Shown: positions 1 through 10,512 of the stretch, in pieces | How positions within the stretch are numbered: position 1 is the first letter of the stretch | Layout of the letters: each line of letters starts with the position of its first letter | NCBI GenBank assembly: GCA_903813345.2 | Contig: CAIIXF020000008.1 | Coordinates: 23,730,822 to 23,794,821, forward strand | DNA length: 64,000 bases | Reading direction: 5' to 3' | Source of the DNA: Owenia fusiformis | Lineage: Eukaryota; Annelida; Polychaeta; Sabellida; Oweniidae | The notes under the pieces: generated by a model | The model's database searches: none | What the model saw: the letters and a program-made list of their open reading frames with translations, nothing else | Told to the model about the DNA's origin: nothing | Translations under genes and position numbers: made by a program

Positions 1-964
1 TGCCCATGTTAAGTCAATGGGAAAAAATATTTTTTTGAAGTGAAAAATACGGAATATAGACTGAGTTCAGCTTCATATAATCAAAGCCTTTAAAAGAAGG
101 GGACCTCAAAAGCCATCTAGCTTCACAATTTGGACACCGAAATGCCTAGGTCAAAATCTAGGTCAAATTCATAGGTTTTCCTTATTTTTTCGATTCTGAC
201 ACTACACTTAAATTATATTCTTCGAAATTGTGTATACATGTAGCCAAGAATATGCTAATAGTGTTAGCCTTTTGCCGTCAGAAAGTATTTTGACCCACTT
301 TTGAGATATGGTGTCCGAAAAGTAGGTCAAAATAAAAAGTTCTCCAAATTGAATATATGAGTTATGAATTAAGGGTAGAATTCTGTCAGGAATCCGAATC
401 TGCAAACCAAATTTCGATCCAACTTCCGGTTCGGAAGTTATGGCGTGTCCGAAAAGTAGGTCAAAATAAAAAATCTCCAAATTTAACGTATGAGTTATGA
501 ATTAGGGGTAGAATTTTGTCAGGAATCCGAATCTGCAAACCAAATTTCGATCCGACTTCCGGTTCGGAAGTGATAGCGTTTTGAAATTTCGAGAAAAATC
601 GATCTGATGGTATCCTGATAGAAAGTCAAGAGTAGAGAAGAAAATATTGAAAAATTCATCCATCCTTCCTATCTCATCCTACCCTATCCTTCCTATCTAT
701 CCTTCCTATCTATCCTTCCTTCATATATTTTCCTTCCTATCCTTCCTATCCTATCCTATCCTATCCTTTCTTCCTATTCTATTCTATCCTATCCTTCTTT
801 CTTATTCTATCCTATCGTTCTTTCCTATTCTATCCTATCCTACCTTCCTATTTTATTTATCCATCTCTTTCTAGATGACTCAGCTTATTCTGGATGACTC
901 GGCTAAAAAAAGTCTAGATCTGGAGTCTGAAATTGAACTTCGTTCAATTTCCAAAATCTAGTTA
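1..964 (-). mobile_element. Helentron/HINE-like repeat, copy A (5' part; continues left of window)
   Basis: This is the reverse complement of copy C (3381 to about 4358) along nearly its whole length, from the 5' terminal AACTAGATTTTGG (seen at 964 on the opposite strand) through the GTTCAATTTCAGACTCC subterminal block, a pyrimidine-rich minisatellite and the body with repeated GACCTACTTTTCGGACACC words. The 3' end lies outside the window. The family has a 12-bp subterminal word (AGACTCCAGATT) whose complement recurs in the 3' terminal hairpin, plus an internal minisatellite. That layout is known for Helitron2/Helentron-derived HINE elements; the class assignment is inference. No coding potential is seen. 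Confidence 0.6.
655..870. repeat. Pyrimidine-rich minisatellite (CCTTCCTATCCTAT)n
   Basis: About 215 bp of imperfect CCTATCC/TTCCTAT units. It sits at the same place in copy A as the complementary GGATAGGAAGG array (3485-3700) in copy C, so it is an internal component of the element and not an independent microsatellite. The reading frames open through it encode only low-complexity Ser/Leu/Pro/Tyr strings. Confidence 0.9.
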
Positions 965-1131
965 AGTTAGGGTTATACGTCCTTTGTTCTGTGTCACCCT
1001 TCAAAACCGGGGAAATCTCTTGTACAAAAAACAGAGTTCAAGTACATCAATTTTATTTTGGCATAAATCTAACGTAGATATTTTTATTTCAGGTTAAGCA
1101 GCATTACAATTACAATATTATAACTACAAAG

Positions 1132-1572
1132 CTCAATTTACCTGATTTAACAGGGTTGTACATATTAATTTTCTGCCAAGAGTATCAGACGAATCAAATC
1201 ATGATTTAATATCACTTAATCACGTGGTACTAACTCACCAGGACGTATCGAAACTAAAACGCCCCCCAAACCCGTTAATTTGAATTTCAAATCTACCCTG
1301 TCTTTGGAAAATCAATGATTGTGGGTCTCAAACAACACCGTTTTTCTTCAAACTTGTTCCATTAAATTTCCTTCACAGAAATACCTTTTAGTCGAGACAT
1401 TGCTTGTTACAAAGTCCCTCGTTTTAGCGGCGTTTTGGTCCCCAGATGTGAGAAGTTTCGATACGCCCCGGTGAGTTAGTACCGCGTGATTAAGTGAAAT
1501 TAAATCAGGATTTGATTCGTCTGACACTCTTGGCAGAAAATTAATATTAACTAGATTGGTAAATTGAACAAA
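1132..1572. repeat. Inverted repeat between Helentron-like copies A and B
   Basis: Arms at about 1132-1256 and 1451-1572 are complementary over about 120 bp, sharing TTAATTTTCTGCCAAGAGT, the CAGACGAATCAAATC block and the CGTATCGAAACT block. They are separated by a unique loop of about 195 bp (1257-1450). The right arm runs into the 5' end of copy B, and the left arm carries a degraded version of the same 5' end. The loop has no recognised gene. It could be a MITE or an inverted duplication made when copies A and B came together. Confidence 0.75.
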
Positions 1573-3380
1573 GTTCAATTTAAGACTCCAGATTGATTTA
1601 CTTGAGTAAAGAGCTGAGTAAGTAACTGAGTAGGAAGCTGAGTAAGTAGATGATTAAGTAATTGAGTAAGTAGCTGAGTAGGTAGCTGAGTAAGGAGCTG
1701 AGTAGGTAGCTGAGTAAGGTTAAGTTTAAGTTTAAGCTGAGTAAGTAGCTGAGTAGGTAGCTGAGTAAGTAGTTGAGAAGTAGGTAGCTAAGTAGGTAGT
1801 AGAGTAGGTATATGGGTAAGTAGGAATTTTTGAAAGTATATTTGATGGATCTGCATTGTGGATACTGGAAAATGTGAATTTTAAAATGGCGTAGAATCTA
1901 AGCCGGGAGTCGGATTGAAAGTTGATTTGCAGATTTGGATTCCGAGAAAATTCTACCCTTAATTCATAACTCATAAGTTAAATTTGGAGAACTTTTTATT
2001 TTGACCTACTTTTCGGACACCATATCTCAAAAGTGAGTCAAAATACTTTCTGACGGCAAAAGGCTTACACTATTAGCACACTCTTTGCTACCTGTATGCA
2101 AAATTTTGAAGCATATTATTAAATTGTAATGTCAGAATCGCAAAAATAAGGAAAAACTATGAATTTGACCTAGATTTTGACCTTGGCATTTTCATTTTGA
2201 AGCTAGGTAGCCTTTGAGGTCCCCTCCTTTTATAGGCTTTCATTATGTTGAGCTGTACTCAGTCTATATCTCATATTTTACACTTCAAAAAAAATCTTTT
2301 CCCTATTGACATAACATGGGGCACCAAATTTAGCAATTTTTGAGCTTTCAAAACGCCATAACTTCCGACCGGGAAGTTGAATCGAAATTTGGTTTCAAGA
2401 TTCGGATTTCTGAGAAAATTCTACCCCTATTTCATAGCTCCTATGTTAAATTTGGAGAACTTTTTGTTTTGACCTACTTTTCGGACACCATATCTCAAAA
2501 TTGGGTCGAAATAATTTCTGACGGCAAAAGGCTAACACTATTAGTACACTCTTTCCTACCTGTATACAAAATTTTGAAGCAAATCATACAAGTGTAGTGT
2601 CAGAATCGTTAAAATTAGGAAAAACTATGAATTTGACCTAGATTTTGACCTTGGGAATTTGGTGTCCAAATTTTGAAGCTAGGTAGCTTTTGAGGTACCT
2701 TTCTTTTATAGGAATTCATTATGTTAAGCTGCACTCAGTCTATATCTCATATTTTACAATTAAAAAAAGTCTTTTTTCCCATTGACTTAACATGGGGCAC
2801 CAAATTTAGCGATTTTTGAGCTTTCAAAACGCCATAACTTCCGAACGGGAAGTCGGACCGAAACTTAGTTTGCAGATTCGGATTCCTGACAAAATTCTAC
2901 TCTTATTTCATAGCTCATATGTTAAATTTGGAGAACTTTGTTAGTTTGACCTACTTTCCGGACGCCATATCTCAAAATCGCTAAGAGTAATCAAAAAACG
3001 GATGGCACACTCTCGATTTGTTTTTTTCTAAGCTACATGTTGAAAAAAACATGAAGGAGTTATGACAAACAACAACGAAGATAATTGACAGAATGTTGAT
3101 TTGACCTAAATTTGACCTAGTTCTTGACCTTTGACCTAGATAAAAATTTGACCTAATTTCCCAGAAACTAGGTTGATGGAGTATGTTAGGCATGTAAGTA
3201 GGTTAAAGTCAGTTCTTCTAGTTGCTGAGAAAAAGTGTTCGGAAAGAAAGAAAGAAAGAAAGAAAGAATGAATAATAATAACTAGATTCTGGACCTAAAT
3301 TGACCAAATGACTGACTTTACTGAAAACCTTATGGTTATTGAGAAAACTGGGTTAGAATAAGAATAATAATCAGAAGAAT
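1549..3380 (+). mobile_element. Helentron/HINE-like repeat, copy B
   Basis: Starts AACTAGATTGGTAAATTGAAC with the GTTCAATTTAAGACTCC subterminal block. Then come a GAGTAAGTAGCTGAGTAG minisatellite (1600-1815) and two head-to-tail versions of the body (about 1900-2300 and 2330-2980), with the words CATAACTTCCGAACCGGAAG and GACCTACTTTTCGGACACC. It ends in a GAAA microsatellite and an AATAATAATCAGAAGAAT stretch, directly abutting copy C without the terminal hairpin seen in copies C and D. Copy B therefore appears to have lost its last few dozen bases, or copy C inserted into its tail. Confidence 0.6.
1600..1815. repeat. Minisatellite GAGTAAGTAGCTGAGTAG
   Basis: A run of roughly 9-18-bp units built from GAGTAAGTAGCT and GAGTAGGTAGCT in copy B. 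It occupies the slot that holds a different, GGATAGGAAGG-type, minisatellite in copies A and C. The internal array has been replaced between family members while the flanking sequence stayed alike. Confidence 0.9.
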
Positions 3381-3484
3381 AACTAGACTTTGGAAATTGA
3401 ACGAAGTTCAATTTCAGACTCCAGATCTAGACTTTTTTTTAGCCGAGTCATCCAGAATAAGCCGAGTCATCCAAAATAAGCTGA

Positions 3485-3700
3485 GTCATCCAGAAAAAGA
3501 TGGATGGATAAAATAGGAAGGTAGGATAGGATAGAATAGGAAGGAACGATAGGATAGAATAAGAAAGAAGGATAGGATAGAACAGAATAGGAAGAAAGGA
3601 TATGATAGGAGAGGATAGGAAGGATAGGAAGGAAATGATACGAAGGAAGGATAGATAGGAAGGATAGGATAGGATAGGGTAAGATCAGATAGGAAGATGG
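3485..3700. repeat. Purine-rich minisatellite (GGATAGGATAGGAAGG)n
   Basis: About 215 bp of GGATAG/GAATAGGAAGG units inside copy C, the reverse complement of the array at 655-870. A short GAAA-type microsatellite (3243-3268) lies upstream in copy B. Confidence 0.9.
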
Positions 3701-4840
3701 ATGAATTTTTCAATATTTTGTTCTCTACTCTTGACTTTCTATCAGGATACCATCAGATCGATTTTCCGAAATTTCAAAACGCCATAACTTCCGAACCAGG
3801 AGTCAAATCGAAATTTGATTTAAAGATTCGGATTCCTGACAAAATTCTACCCCTAATTCATAACTCATACGTTAAATTTGGCAAATTTTTATTTTGACCT
3901 ACTTTTCGGACACGCCATAACTTCTGAACCGGAAGTCGGATCGAAATTTGGTTTGTAGATTCGGATTCCTGAGAAAATTCTATACTTACTTCATAACTCA
4001 AACGTTAAATTTGGAGAATTTTTTATTTTAACCTACTTTTTGGACACCATATCTCAAAAGTGGGGCAAAATACTTCCTGACGGCAAAAGGCTTACACTAT
4101 AAGCACACTCTTGTCTACATGTATACAAAATTTCGAAGAATATAATTAATCTGTAGTGTCAGAATCGCAAAAATAAGGAAAAACCTTGAATTTGACCTAG
4201 ATTTTGACCTAGGCATTTTGGGGTCCAAATTTTGAAGCTAGATGGCTTTTGAGGTCCCATTTTTTTAAAAGCTATCATTATATTAAGCTGAACTCAGTCT
4301 ATATTTCGTATTTTTCACTTCAAAAAAATATTTTTTCCCATTGACTTAACATGGGCACCAAATTTAGCGATTTTTGAGCTTTCAAAACGCCATAACTTCA
4401 GAACCGGAAGTCCAATCAAAATTTGGTTTTCAGATTCGGAATCCTGAGAAAATTTCCTATAAGACTAATATCCTGGACATTTGATTCGGAGAATTTTTTT
4501 TTGGACCTCGTCTTCGGACACTGATATCTCGAAATCGGTTCGAGATATCAAAAATCTAAATCGTGTTTCTTAATACTACTTTTTTATGAGGAACACAATG
4601 AAAAAAAACCCGGATCGAAAATATTGAAGGACGACTGAGAAAATCGAAAAAAGTGACAAAGTACTGGATTTGACCTAGTTCTTGACCTTTGACCTAGATA
4701 AAAATTTGACCCAATTTCCCACCAACTAGATACTGAACCTAAATATACTGTATTATGATCTTTACTGGATACCTTATAGTTATTGAAAAAACTCTTAAAG
4801 AAAAATAATAAGAAGAAGAAGAATACTGGCAAAAACAATA

Positions 4841-4923
4841 GACTCCAGATTGACATCTGGAGTCTAATAATAGGAAAACTGGCAAAAGCAATAGACTCCA
4901 GATTTTCATCTGGAGTCTAATAA
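4841..4923 (+). other. Duplicated 3' terminal hairpin of copy C
   Basis: Two successive 3' ends, each with AGACTCCAGATT...ATCTGGAGTCTAATAAT, lie about 52 bp apart (4841-4868 and 4893-4923), separated by AGGAAAACTGGCAAAAGCAAT. Copy D (29769-30380) has only one. Tandem 3' ends are known in Helitrons, where replication can pass a first terminator and stop at a second. Confidence 0.8.
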
Positions 4924-5948
4924 TTAATATGCCGAGTGAACGAAGATGAAATTGTAATGTATTCACATGGAAATACAATACAATATAATACAATACAATA
5001 CAATACAATTAATACCATGTTTGTAGGGCGTACATTCCAGTTTCTAAATATGATTACACATTTAAGACATGCATGCAGTGATATTGTTTGGATAGTTACC
5101 GACCAGTCATTCGCGTACGTAGATGAAGAAACCAAGACAGTTTCAAAGAGAAACGGAAGACAGTACATCATACATGTCTAGTTAAAAAACAGGATTATAT
5201 TTATAATCTGAAAATCTGTTGAAGAAATTTCGGGGTGAAAATCTGTTTTTCGTCTTCGGGATTCAGCTAAAAAGTAATTGGAGAAAAATCACGGTTACAA
5301 AACTGAATCAACAATTCTAAAAAATTCGGATTTCTAAAAATATATCGGGATAAATCAAAACGGTTGAGATTACTTCATTTACAAGTTTATATCAAATTAG
5401 TTTTACACAACGGTAATGTCTCAGAAACTATAATATTGGGGATATTTCATTTGTGTGATCGTGGCATAAGCAACGACTAAGATTTGTTTTGAATTTACAA
5501 AAATGTATTTAACTTCATTCAAAATTGAGCTAGACGCTTCAAATAAAAAACATTTTAAGGCTGTTCTCTTCCTCTATCATCATCATGGTCATATTTTCAA
5601 TGGTTATGGGGGAGGGTGCGATCGCACCATGGCACCACCTCCTGGCTACGCCTATGACATTGTAAGACGTAACAATTTACACTTTCAGTGGACGCTTCGT
5701 CGAAAATTGGGATAACTTAAATTATGCAATCAAAACTGCCTTACACGTTGCATCATGTAAAATAACACACGTCACCTCTCTACTAAAGTAACGATAGCTA
5801 TTTACAGATTTAAATCACATACAGTATTCATTGATTTGCCATGTTTTTCAAATATAAAAAGCTTTCTAATGCGTTTAACTTAGATGTTTCTAATGATATT
5901 TAACTTAATATGTTATTATGTTATTAATATGTTAAATTTTCGTATTTT
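4924..5948. other. No gene recognised; short microsatellite
   Basis: Contains an (AATAC)n microsatellite at about 4974-5010 and AT-rich sequence. At about 5570-5660 is a degraded dispersed repeat with GGTTATGGGGGAGGGTGCGATCGCACC; related words recur near 44465-44600 and 46230. Reading frames of up to 84 codons here show no domain and are not called. Confidence 0.6.
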
Positions 5949-5954
5949 TTGTTT

Positions 5955-6072
5955 TTCTGGATACCCGGTTTTTTCGACCGGGTACCCGGTTTTCTCGACC
6001 GGGTACCGGGTACCAAGTTGGAACCCAGTATGGAGGATTTAGTACCCGGTACCCGGTACCCGGTTTTTTCTA
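5955..6072. repeat. GC-rich minisatellite of TACCCGG units
   Basis: Alternating TACCCGG / CCGGGTA words with TTTTTCGACC spacers, partly palindromic, forming an abrupt GC-rich island in AT-rich DNA. It directly abuts the 5' edge of the recognisable integrase-like sequence, so it probably marks the breakpoint of that fossil. Confidence 0.85.
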
Positions 6073-8150
6073 CAAACCCCGCAGAATTTGAAGAGTTTTT
6101 ACAAAGCAACGGAATCATTCACAAGTTTAGTGCCCCTTATCAACCATCCACAAATGGCCAAGCGGCACGATTCGTGCAGTCATTAAAACAAGCCTTAAGA
6201 GCAGCGCGTCATGATTCGGGTTCTACTCGCATTAAATGTGAACGATTCTTGCTCTCATATCGCAATGCTCCTCACACTGTAACTGGAGAAACTCCAGCTA
6301 TGCTTTTTATGAGACGACCGCTAAGAATGCGTTTGGATAATATCCGACCTAATTTCAATCAACTCATGAAAACGAAGTTGCATAAACAAATTGAGCATAG
6401 GGAAAACATTCAAAATCTAGGTCTCTGTGTGTCAATGATAAAGTGTGGGTAAGAAATTTCTTGAAAAATAACAAAGATAAATGGATACCAGGTGTAGTTG
6501 AACAAGTGATAGGTCCTCTGACATATAAAGTTGCTGTAGCTTCTGGGTTGTATTATAGACATATTGAGCAACTTAGATTGAGATTATCAGAGACTTCATT
6601 TGAACAACTGGATAACAACATTTTTGCTCATGAGAGTGAACCAGATGAAAAGGTTACTGATTTTGACAGGTTTCAAGAGAATCCATTTGTAGCTTCTGAT
6701 CTACCATGTTCTAAGCCTGTAGAGTTTAAATATGATGGGCAAACCCCAGTCAAGGAAAAACACAGTTCAGATAGTTCAATTCAAAAAGATCAGAGTGAAC
6801 AATAACCCAAATGCGAGTAGGTAGTTACCAGTTTCACCACCAGGTGGCTGATTCGGGTCAATTAACATGGCAGGTATATAAGAAAGTTCCCTTAAACTTT
6901 AATATTATCAATTTAAGTGGCTCAATTTTCATATAACCCTTATGTGTCTGATACTTATACTAATGAAAATATGTCCAGTAAAGCAAAATATTATCTGTCC
7001 ACTCAAAGAAAAGATATTTCATTTTTTGTGATTTTATAGCATGGGGTCTATGGGGAATCTCCCCGAGCTAGAAGTCACATTTTCAAAGAAAATTAATTTT
7101 TCAAAGTTGATAAACGATTTTTAAAACCACATTTCTAGATGTAATTTTACATGTAGATTTCAAATATGATATTACTTTGACTGAATTTTTAATTTTTAAT
7201 GACGTAAATCAAGATTATTTCTACTCGCATCTGGGTTATTGGAAACTCATGTTGATTTGAGTCCAAAACATACTAGTGTTCCAACAAATCAAACTGAACA
7301 GTTTGAATCTCCAGTGATAAGGAGAAGTAGTAGAGTGCATAGCAAACCTAAAAGGTTAATAGAGACTATATAAGGCTTATTGCCAAGATTGGAGACTTTT
7401 GAGTGTTATAACTATACATATAAGTTAAAAAGAAACATTGTTTATCACCAGTTGGGATGGTGCTAACTGTATTTCTTTCATCATGTTTTTCTCCAGTATG
7501 GATTCCAGTGTGTAATCCAGTATGTTGTTCTCCAGTATGTATTCTGTCAGGTAAAATGATTGACAGTATAGTTTTTGTAACAGAGTAACTTTTGACAGTA
7601 TGTATTCACAAGATATGCTCTAAATATTCTCTAGGGTATATTGATTACAAGTTTATCATAGAAAACATTATTTTCATCAGAATTGATCAGTATATAACAA
7701 GAATTGTCATGTTTAAGAGAAAACAACAACTTATGTTCAACTCATGTATGTATGAAGCAAAATGTTTATGCCAAAAAAGTATTATATAGGACTATTGGAG
7801 TTAAATAGCAGTTGTAGCTTAAAGGCCTTAAGCTAACATTGTTGGTAACTTCTTTTGATCCTTAAAGTGGTACTAAGATCAACAATCACAAGTTGTTTAC
7901 ATGTACTATATGAGATTTATTTTGCATTGTAATACATGTACAATTGGTTTAAAGATGCAGACCCACTTTGAAATTATAAGGGGAGAATTGTTGTATATTT
8001 GATTGATTTAAGTGATTGTTCCATTGTGTTTGCACAACCAATAATTGCTGTCAATAGGTGTCACTAGTATCAGCCTCGTCTTGAAATATAGATTGAATAC
8101 AGAATATGAAAGTTGTGTTCATTTCTTACTTTGGGATATTAATAGACATT
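6070..8150 (+). mobile_element. Fossil Ty3/gypsy-type LTR retrotransposon (integrase end and probable 3' LTR)
   Basis: What remains is the C-terminal half of an integrase (SAPYQPSTNGQA block, the YRNAPHTVTGETPAML block, then a chromo/SH3-like tail with VEQVIGPLTYKV), an Arg/Ser-rich extreme C-terminus near 7370, a purine tract (AAGGGGAGAA, about 7977-7987) and a probable 3' LTR beginning TGTTGTATATTTG at about 7989, with an uncertain end near 8150. Gag, protease, reverse transcriptase and the 5' LTR are absent, so it is broken, with a large 5' loss and a few further breaks. A 432-bp MITE is inserted in it. The readable coding sequence suggests moderate age. Family assignment rests on motif recognition; LTR borders are inference. 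Confidence 0.75.
6805..7236. mobile_element. 432-bp MITE with TA target duplication, inside the LTR fossil
   Basis: Terminal inverted repeats ACCCAAATGCGAGTAG (6805) and CTACTCGCATCTGGGT (ending 7236) are flanked by TA on both sides (6803-6804 and 7237-7238). The interior has no reading frame of interest. TA duplication and short TIRs fit a Tc1/mariner-type non-autonomous element. It is younger than the LTR fossil it interrupts. Confidence 0.85.
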
Positions 8151-8501
8151 TGTATCTATAATTGACATCCTACACTTGATTTGGTACCCTTGATTTTGAT
8201 TGGCTGTGAGCTTCAGGACTTTGAAATTTGAAAACTGTTATTTCTGTTTTTAAATGTCTTATCACAACCCAACAAAATGATGAAGTTAAAATCTAACTGC
8301 AGAATATGATCATCAAAACATTGAAATATGTACATAGCAAAATTGGAAGCTATACATTTTCTCAATCAATATGAAATTTGAGAAAATTGACCAGCTTTGT
8401 GAAAATATCAAAAATCCAGTTGTTTTGGCTGTTCCATTAGTCTGCCTGCTATTTATACCCCATGTCAATTTAAAAGCAATTTCAGGTTCGAACCATATTT
8501 A

Positions 8502-8686
8502 GATTCAATTTCAAATGGGCATTTACGACGAAGTCTAACAAAGTTTCGTATCCCTAACCACAAATTAAAAATAGAAACGGGTAGATACGAACGCCCAAAA
8601 TTAAAGATCGATGAAAGAATTTGCGAGGTATGCAATTTAATAGAAAACGAAAAACATATAATGCTTTCATTTAAAAAATACAGTAT
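8502..8686 (+). pseudogene. LINE ORF2 C-terminal remnant, part 1
   Basis: One frame reads a block of the type LRRSLTKFRIPNHKL-IETGRY...RICEVCNLIENEKHIML. This is the Cys-containing tail found after the reverse transcriptase in many Jockey/CR1-related LINEs of invertebrates (family knowledge). The expected continuation of the tail is found at 10355-10512, on the other side of an inverted duplication and a mariner-type element. Upstream of 8502 the coding trail fades, so the copy is 5' truncated. Confidence 0.75.
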
Positions 8687-8806
8687 ACATGTAGTATTTT
8701 TTACATGTAAGCATTATGTTATTATATGTAATATTATGTTTTTCGTTTTCTATTAAATTGCAAACCTCGCAAAATCTTTCATCGATCTTTAATTTTGGGC
8801 GTTCGT
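8587..8806. repeat. Inverted duplication of LINE sequence
   Basis: The arms 8587-8663 and 8729-8806 are almost perfect complements and include CGAACGCCCAAAATTAAAG and TAGAAAACGAAAAACAT. The left arm is genuine LINE coding sequence, so the right arm is an inverted copy of it. The 65-bp loop is AT-rich and contains ACATGTA words. A fold-back repair event on the LINE is the simplest explanation. Confidence 0.9.
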
Positions 8807-8827
8807 TTCTTTATTAGATGGAATGTA

Positions 8828-10352
8828 CGAGGGGTGATCCAAAAGTCTTGGACGCCACGCTCTAACTTTACTATTTTCTAATATGATTACATGAAACTTT
8901 CAGATAATAAAGATCCACATCTTAACAACTTTGTGTATAAGTTTCAACAGAAAATATTATATTTTAGCTGCTTTTCTAAATATTTTTTCATACCGGGTCC
9001 CTGCCACCCGGAACGGTATTTAAATATAGCAAATCACGTCACACCTGTTATAATATGGCAAATACTTTAGGTGCATATGCACAACCTAACACCAGTCATG
9101 ATATGAGAGAATTTGCGATTTTCAATCTGAGTGTCATCTGCCATCATCATCTTCACATATTACGACCTACTTTTCAACATATTTTCCACGAATTTGAACA
9201 CATTTTCCATACAGCTCTACCAATGAATGGAAGACATTTATGAAACCGACATTGCTTATGTGATACAAATGCTGCTAGAGTGCCACTCTAAACCTCATCC
9301 AATGAGTAAAAAGACATTTTCTTTCAATCCTCCCTTCAACTTGGAGAAAAGGAAGAAAATCACACGGAGCCATATCTAGACTGTAACATGCATATGGTAG
9401 CTGCTCAAGGTCAATATTAGGGAGAATATCTCGTATTATTATATCACTATCTAGCTAGCGACAGTATGATTGGTCAAAACCGGGTCACATGTCGTGGGAT
9501 ATCTGGCGATATTCAATGGCAATGCTCAGATAAGACAACCGTGAGATATCTAGTGATATCCCACGCTCCCGGGAATTTTCAAAGAATTTGTTTTCGTTCA
9601 GTGTAAATAATTTAGTTCAGTGTAAGTCAAAATGGCAGACGAACCGAGTAGATTCGTAAAAATATCTGAAAACTTAATGACTTAATAATATTAGGGATAT
9701 TTAGCCAGACAGTGATATAATAAAACAAATATTTCACTCTATTTTCGGTGAATACCTTTAGCACTTTCACAAGGTGATATTCCACTTGCCTTCGGGCTTC
9801 GTGGAATATCACTTGTGAAAGATGTACACTAGGTATTCACCTCAATAGAGTGAAATATTTGTTCAGTATTCTTTGTTTCACTTTGATTTCTTTCATGTTC
9901 TGCATTTCAGCAGTCATCTTGCAGCAAAAAATGATACCAGAATGAGGGTTGCTTGTCTGATGTTATTTTCTTAGAATTTGACATATACGGCCAATGTCAT
10001 ATGTGATATTATAATTAAAACACACTTAATTGGTTGCCTAGTAACAAAGGAAGTAAACTAACATGGTTTAACATTCAAAATTCAAAGAAAGATAGTGGTC
10101 AAAACTTGCGAAACAAGTGAAATGGCGTCAACATTTAAGGCTGAAAGTTGCCATGTGCGAATACCGTTCCGGGTGGCAGGGTCCCTATATTAAAAACTAT
10201 CTAGAAAACTACATAAAATATATCATTTCTCCATGAAATTACTACACAAAGTAGTTAGGTCATAGGTCTTTATTATTAGAAAGTTTAAAGTAGATTAATC
10301 AAAAACCAACAAAATTAGAGCAAGGCGTCCAAGACTTTTGGATCACCCCTCG
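8828..10352. mobile_element. Mariner-type element with long (about 190 bp) TIRs, no transposase
   Basis: Outer ends CGAGGGGTGATCCAAAAGTC and its complement are flanked by TA (8826-8827 and 10353-10354). Complementarity between the two ends continues with interruptions to about 9020 and from about 10160 (GAACGGTAT / ATACCGTTC). CGAGGGGTG-type termini and TA duplication are typical of mariner. The interior has no D,D-type transposase frame, only short unconvincing ORFs, plus another palindromic insert (9726-9862). Non-autonomous, inserted in the LINE tail. Confidence 0.85.
9726..9862. repeat. Hairpin with repeated GATATTCCAC words
   Basis: Arms CAAATATTTCACTCTATT...GGTGAATACC and their complements enclose an inner stem, AAGTGATATTCCAC. 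The surrounding 9420-9560 sequence also carries GATATC-rich inverted words (GTGGGATATCTGGCGATATT). It resembles the other self-complementary word clusters at 23051-23469, 24075-24506 and 29325-29545. Confidence 0.8.
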
Positions 10353-10354
10353 TA

Positions 10355-10512
10355 TATAGAAAAATGCTCGATAAACTTGAATCACGCGGCAATCCAATTA
10401 AACACCTTTTCAACATGGAGGACGATTCCCTTTTTCCAATATTGTATGTCTTATGAAAATAAAGAAATTCAAATTGTAGCAGAATTTATTCATAAATGTA
10501 ATATAACATAAG
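10355..10512 (+). pseudogene. LINE ORF2 C-terminal remnant, part 2
   Basis: The frame reads ...HAAIQLNTFSTW...YCMSYENKEIQIVAEFIHKCNIT followed by TAA near 10512. This is the last conserved helix of the same type of LINE tail as at 8502 (final ...I..VA.FI..C motif). Together the two pieces bracket the mariner-type element and show that it landed in an existing LINE. The 3' UTR and tail of the LINE are not clear beyond this point. Confidence 0.65.

Larger units (their letters stand above)
3381..4923 (+). mobile_element. Helentron/HINE-like repeat, copy C (complete ends)
   Basis: Begins AACTAGACTTTGG followed by the palindromic TTGAACGAAGTTCAA and CAGACTCCAGAT. An internal GGATAGGAAGG array (3485-3700) is followed by two versions of the body. 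The right end is a hairpin, AGACTCCAGATT-TTC-ATCTGGAGTCT, followed by AATAATT. The 5' subterminal AGACTCCAGAT is complementary to the 3' AATCTGGAGTCT, so the element has asymmetrically placed inverted repeats rather than classical TIRs. That is a Helitron2/Helentron trait (family knowledge). No Rep-helicase coding sequence is present, so it is non-autonomous. Confidence 0.62.

Noticed and set aside
647-874. 75-codon Ser/Leu/Pro/Tyr-rich frame
   Set aside because: Encoded by the pyrimidine minisatellite; low complexity only.
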